Assembly (NCBI RefSeq): GCF_902489635.1
Contig: NZ_CABUAN010000001.1
Coordinates: 1-64,000 of the forward strand
Direction: 5' to 3'
From: an uncultured Porphyromonas sp.
GTDB lineage: Bacteria; Bacteroidota; Bacteroidia; Bacteroidales; Porphyromonadaceae
DNA length: 64,000 nt
Part shown: positions 60,968-64,000 of the stretch, one piece after another
Layout of the letters: the number at the start of each line of letters is the position of its first letter
Numbering within the stretch: position 1 is the stretch's first letter
Translations under genes and position numbers: made by a program
The notes under the pieces: generated by a model
What the model was told of the DNA's origin: nothing
Seen by the model: only the letters and a program-made list of their open reading frames with translations
Database searches by the model: none

Positions 60968-61358
60968 ATGTTTTGCTTTTCCTCGGAGTCTTTGTCATTG
61001 TAGTGACAACCTTTATCGACAAATCAACGTAACTATCAGTGCCACCTAGGTGAAACTGGAGTTTCATAGGTAGGAAACTGCATTCGTCTCCATAGCGGTC
61101 GATGAGTTGTAACGATGCGAGGAGTAGCAGATCGGCTATTTAGCTTCACGAAGAGGGGGATGAGCTCAGCCTGAGAGTCATTTGTATCGCTTATTTTGCT
61201 AACTTTGTCGCCAGAGCAGTCAGAGGAGAGGAGCTTCCCTTGCTAAGGTGTCAGACGCTCCTCTATTGCTTGCACTTGTAGTACAGACGCTACATTTGCC
61301 CCACAGCACCCCTACCTTATTGTGTGGAGGGTTGTAATGCAAACCATAAGCTTAAATC
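60968..61358. other. Intergenic spacer before the GNAT gene
   Basis: It holds a short family B array (61030-61080) and short GC-rich inverted pieces near 61235-61262 (AGGAGAGGAGC ... GCTCCTCT). A promoter for the downstream gene is not clear. No reading frame is credible. Confidence 0.45.
61030..61080. repeat. 22-nt palindrome array, family B, copy 2
   Basis: Units begin at 61030 (degenerate TAACTATCAGTGCC), 61052 (GAAACTGGAGTTTC) and 61074 (GAAACTG, partial), exactly 22 nt apart. The same opening sequence begins copy 1 at 29399. Confidence 0.85.
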
Positions 61359-62486
61359 ATGGCAGTAGAAATCAGACAAATAGATGGACGCAAGGAGCTG
61401 AAGAAGTTTGTTGAGTTCAACCTCGAGCTATACAAAAACAATCCTTACCACGTCCCTGGCATCATCAAGGATGAGATAGACCTACTGGATAAAGACAAGA
61501 ACCCCTCCTTCGATGTGTGTGAGGCAGCTTACTTCCTAGCCTACAAAGATGGCAAGATCGTAGGGCGCATCGCTGGTATCATCAACCATAAGGCAAACGA
61601 AACCTGGAATCAGAACTACGCTCGCTTTGGATTCGTTGACTTTATCAATGATGATGAGGTGGTCGACAAGCTCTTTGAGACTGTCGAGCAGTGGGGGCGT
61701 AACAAGGGCATGGACTACATGCACGGACCGATGTCCTTCACCGATATGGATCAGGAGGCGATGCTCGTGGAGGGCTTTGACCAGATGGGCACGACTGTAG
61801 GTCTCTACAACTACGCGTACTACCCCAAGCAGCTGGAGCGACTAGGGTATGTCAAGAGTACCGACTGGAAGGAGTACCTGATCAAGATCCCCAAGGAGAT
61901 CCCTGAGAAGCATCTGCGTATCGCCAATCTAGTCAAGGAGAAGTATGGTCTCAAGGTGGTTAAGTACAAGAGTCGCAAGGAGATCATGTCTCACGCTGAA
62001 GAAATCTTTACCACGCTCAATAAGGCGTACGCACCGCTCTACGGCTTTAGCGAGTTGTCGCCCGCACAGATGGAGTACTACGCCAATGCCTACCTACCTC
62101 TACTGCGTCTAGACTTCTTTACTGCGATCGTCCGGGAGCGTGACGAACAGATGATTGCTTTCGCTATCACCATGCCCAACCTGAGCAAGGCGATGCGCGC
62201 TGCCAAGGGACGGCTCTACCCCTTTGGCTTTATACCATTACTGAATGCCCTCAAGACCCCGCCCAAGGTGGTAGACCTTTACCTCATAGGCGTCCTGCCT
62301 GAGTATCAAAACAAGGGAATCAATGCCCTCATCTTCGCCGACCTGATACCGATCTATAACAAGCTAGGTGTTGAGACCGCTGAGAGTAATCCTGAGCTAG
62401 AGACGAATATGGCGGTACAGTTACAGTGGAGCTACTTCGAGCGTAAGCACCACAAGACGCGCCGTGTCTTCATCAAGGAGCTCTAA
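61359..62486 (+). CDS. GNAT-fold acetyltransferase-like protein
   Basis: The 375-residue protein carries a GNAT acyl-CoA-binding signature in its C-terminal part (VDLYLIGVLPEYQNKGINALIF; Q-x-x-G-x-N in place of the strict R-x-x-G-x-G). An N-terminal domain precedes it with FLAYKDGKIVGRIAGIINHKAN, also a GNAT-like strand pair, so it may hold two such folds. It has no signal peptide. The substrate is unknown. Similar stand-alone proteins of about 370 residues are widespread in Bacteroidetes. parE follows after 27 bases on the same strand. Confidence 0.82.
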   Translation: MAVEIRQIDGRKELKKFVEFNLELYKNNPYHVPGIIKDEIDLLDKDKNPSFDVCEAAYFLAYKDGKIVGRIAGIINHKANETWNQNYARFGFVDFINDDEVVDKLFETVEQWGRNKGMDYMHGPMSFTDMDQEAMLVEGFDQMGTTVGLYNYAYYPKQLERLGYVKSTDWKEYLIKIPKEIPEKHLRIANLVKEKYGLKVVKYKSRKEIMSHAEEIFTTLNKAYAPLYGFSELSPAQMEYYANAYLPLLRLDFFTAIVRERDEQMIAFAITMPNLSKAMRAAKGRLYPFGFIPLLNALKTPPKVVDLYLIGVLPEYQNKGINALIFADLIPIYNKLGVETAESNPELETNMAVQLQWSYFERKHHKTRRVFIKEL

Positions 62487-62513
62487 TCTCTTCCTTTATT
62501 TACCTTCACCTTC

Positions 62514-64000
62514 ATGCCAACACCAGAACCTCTAAATAACCCAGATCTGCTATCCCCAAGTGCCGTAGCGGGATACACCGAGGAGGACTTTCGGACGCTC
62601 TCCTGGAGTGAGCATATCCGCAAGCGACCGGGTATGTATATTGGTAAGCTCGGTGATGGTACACAGGCTGATGATGGTATCTACATCCTCATCAAAGAGG
62701 TGATAGACAACTCTATCGATGAGTTTGTCATGGGCGTGGGGAGTGAGATACGTATCACGATAGACAGTGAGACGAACGAGGTCACGATACGAGACTACGG
62801 CCGTGGCATACCGCTCGGCAAGCTCGTTGATGCGACCTCTAAGATGAATACGGGTGCCAAGATCGACTCGCAAGCCTTCAAGAAGTCCGTCGGTCTGAAT
62901 GGTGTCGGTCTCAAAGCGGTCAATGCGCTCTCCTCAACCTTTACTGTCCAGAGCTGGCGCGAGGGGGAGACCTCTTCAGTCACCTACGAGCGGGCTGAGA
63001 TGATCGCTCATACGCCAGCAGAGCCGTGGGAGGACAAAGAGGCTCACGGCACATTGGTCACCTTCACACCAGACGCTGAGGTCTTTCGCAATTCACACTA
63101 CGACCTGCGCCATGTGGAGGCACTCGTGCGCAACTACTGCTACCTCAACACGGGACTGACGCTCTACCTCAACGATAAGAAATATATAAGCCGCCACGGG
63201 CTACAGGACTTCCTCTCAGACACCATCACGGGCGATCCGCTCTACCCGATCATACGCCTCACGGGTCCCGACATAGAGGTTGCTATCACGCACATTGATC
63301 AGTACGGAGAGGAGTTTTACAGCTTTGTCAATGGTCAGTACACCACACAGGGAGGTACCCACTTGACCGCCTTTCGCGAGCAGGTGGCTCGTGTCATCAA
63401 GGAGTTTTCGGGCAAGGGCTTTGAGTATGGCGATATTCGCTCTGGCATGGCGGCGGCAATCAGCATTCGCATCATCGAGCCAGAGTTCGAGAGCCAGACG
63501 AAGATCAAGCTCGGCTCCAAAGAGATGGTGCCTCAAGACCCGATGTTTGAGCATGAACCGCTACGAGGCGTGACGGTACAGAAGTTTGTCGGTGACTTCC
63601 TCAAGGAGAAACTCGACAACTACCTCCACATGCACCCCGACGTCTCCGAGGTGATGCTCCAGACGATCCAAGCCAACGAGCGTGAGCGCAAAGCGATGAG
63701 TGGCGTGACCAAGTTGGCGCGTGAGCGTGCTAAGAAGGCTAGCCTGCACAATAAGAAACTACGTGACTGCACCGAGCACTACAACGATCCGAAGGCTAAG
63801 AATCCCGAGCTGACCAGTATCTTCATCACCGAGGGTAACTCGGCTAGTGGATCGATTACCCAGAGCCGAGATGCACGCTACCAGGCGGTCTTTAGCTTGC
63901 GAGGCAAACCGCTCAACAGCTACGGGCTGAGCAAGAAGGTGGTCTATGAGAACGAAGAGTTTAACCTCCTCCAGGCTGCGCTCAACATCGAAGACGATAT
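62514..64000 (+). CDS. parE: DNA topoisomerase IV subunit B (ParE), 3' end outside the window
   Basis: The frame starts at the ATG at 62514 and is open to the window end, giving about 495 residues of a longer protein. The GHKL ATPase region contains SWSEHIRKRPGMYIGKLGDG, ILIKEVIDNSIDEF, IRDYGRGIPLGKL and KKSVGLNGVGLKAVNAL. The Toprim domain begins with FITEGNSASGSITQSRDARY and SLRGKPLNSYGLSKK. The EGNSASGSI string and LRGKPLN favour topoisomerase IV over gyrase, which has EGDSAGGSA. The enzyme decatenates daughter chromosomes. The start codon lies 27 bases after the GNAT gene. Confidence 0.9.
   Translation, partial: MPTPEPLNNPDLLSPSAVAGYTEEDFRTLSWSEHIRKRPGMYIGKLGDGTQADDGIYILIKEVIDNSIDEFVMGVGSEIRITIDSETNEVTIRDYGRGIPLGKLVDATSKMNTGAKIDSQAFKKSVGLNGVGLKAVNALSSTFTVQSWREGETSSVTYERAEMIAHTPAEPWEDKEAHGTLVTFTPDAEVFRNSHYDLRHVEALVRNYCYLNTGLTLYLNDKKYISRHGLQDFLSDTITGDPLYPIIRLTGPDIEVAITHIDQYGEEFYSFVNGQYTTQGGTHLTAFREQVARVIKEFSGKGFEYGDIRSGMAAAISIRIIEPEFESQTKIKLGSKEMVPQDPMFEHEPLRGVTVQKFVGDFLKEKLDNYLHMHPDVSEVMLQTIQANERERKAMSGVTKLARERAKKASLHNKKLRDCTEHYNDPKAKNPELTSIFITEGNSASGSITQSRDARYQAVFSLRGKPLNSYGLSKKVVYENEEFNLLQAALNIEDD

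Overview
This window looks like the chromosome of an anaerobic Bacteroidales bacterium, most likely Porphyromonas, possibly the asaccharolytica/uenonis side of the genus. That placement is inference. It rests on the Bacteroidetes-type promoters (TAnnTTTG, sometimes with an upstream TTTG), the Bacteroidetes-type FtsA/FtsZ/FtsQ, the 2-oxoacid:ferredoxin oxidoreductase, the class III ribonucleotide reductase, and a HAD-hotdog menaquinone thioesterase of the kind known in Bacteroides and Porphyromonas. There is no rRNA, no CRISPR array and no intact insertion sequence.

Layout. 1-1850 is a small accessory patch: an acidic orphan protein, a truncated ParB-like fragment and a HicAB toxin-antitoxin pair. 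2057-8334 is the distal part of the division and cell-wall cluster (murG, murC, ftsQ, ftsA, ftsZ), followed by a nucleosidase. 9186-12495 is a surface lipoprotein plus TonB-dependent receptor pair that resembles BtuG/BtuB. 12585-14348 (minus) holds metK and an atypical Fur-family gene. 15156-18068 (minus) is nrdDG, preceded by a clear cobalamin riboswitch at about 18138-18337. Then come tRNA-Thr(CGT), fhs, thrS-infC-rpmI-rplT, purB, an rluB-type gene and asnS. 29622-35799 (minus) holds truA, topA and a four-subunit 2-oxoacid:ferredoxin oxidoreductase. 36783-44167 is a tight four-gene run: TPR protein, outer-membrane barrel, HAD-hotdog thioesterase, pepT. 44240-49090 is an AT-richer accessory island with an integrase remnant, a YwqK/LemA/DUF3137/DUF1266 operon and an excisionase-like HTH gene. 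49164-64000 returns to core genes: a MATE exporter, a membrane phosphoesterase, hemH, a giant alpha-2-macroglobulin-like protein, an HD protein, engB, an outer-membrane barrel, a GNAT protein and the start of a topoisomerase IV subunit B gene that runs off the end.

The most unusual signal is not a gene. Nearly every long intergenic space carries short tandem arrays with a 21-22-nt period, each built on a small palindrome. The palindrome sequence differs between arrays: CCACGTGG, GAAACTnnAGTTTC, GTTCC-N6-GGAAC or TTTCC-N6-GGAAA. The spacing stays the same, and arm changes in the last two families are compensated so the palindrome survives. Two such arrays bracket the accessory island. A separate REP-like palindrome family (GGACGCAC...GTGCGTCC) occurs three times.

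How the genes fit together. Cobalamin appears to matter twice, in the riboswitch controlling the B12-independent ribonucleotide reductase and possibly in the BtuG/BtuB-like import pair. The metabolic genes (ferredoxin-linked oxidoreductase, formate-THF ligase, peptidase T) fit an amino-acid- and peptide-fermenting anaerobe.
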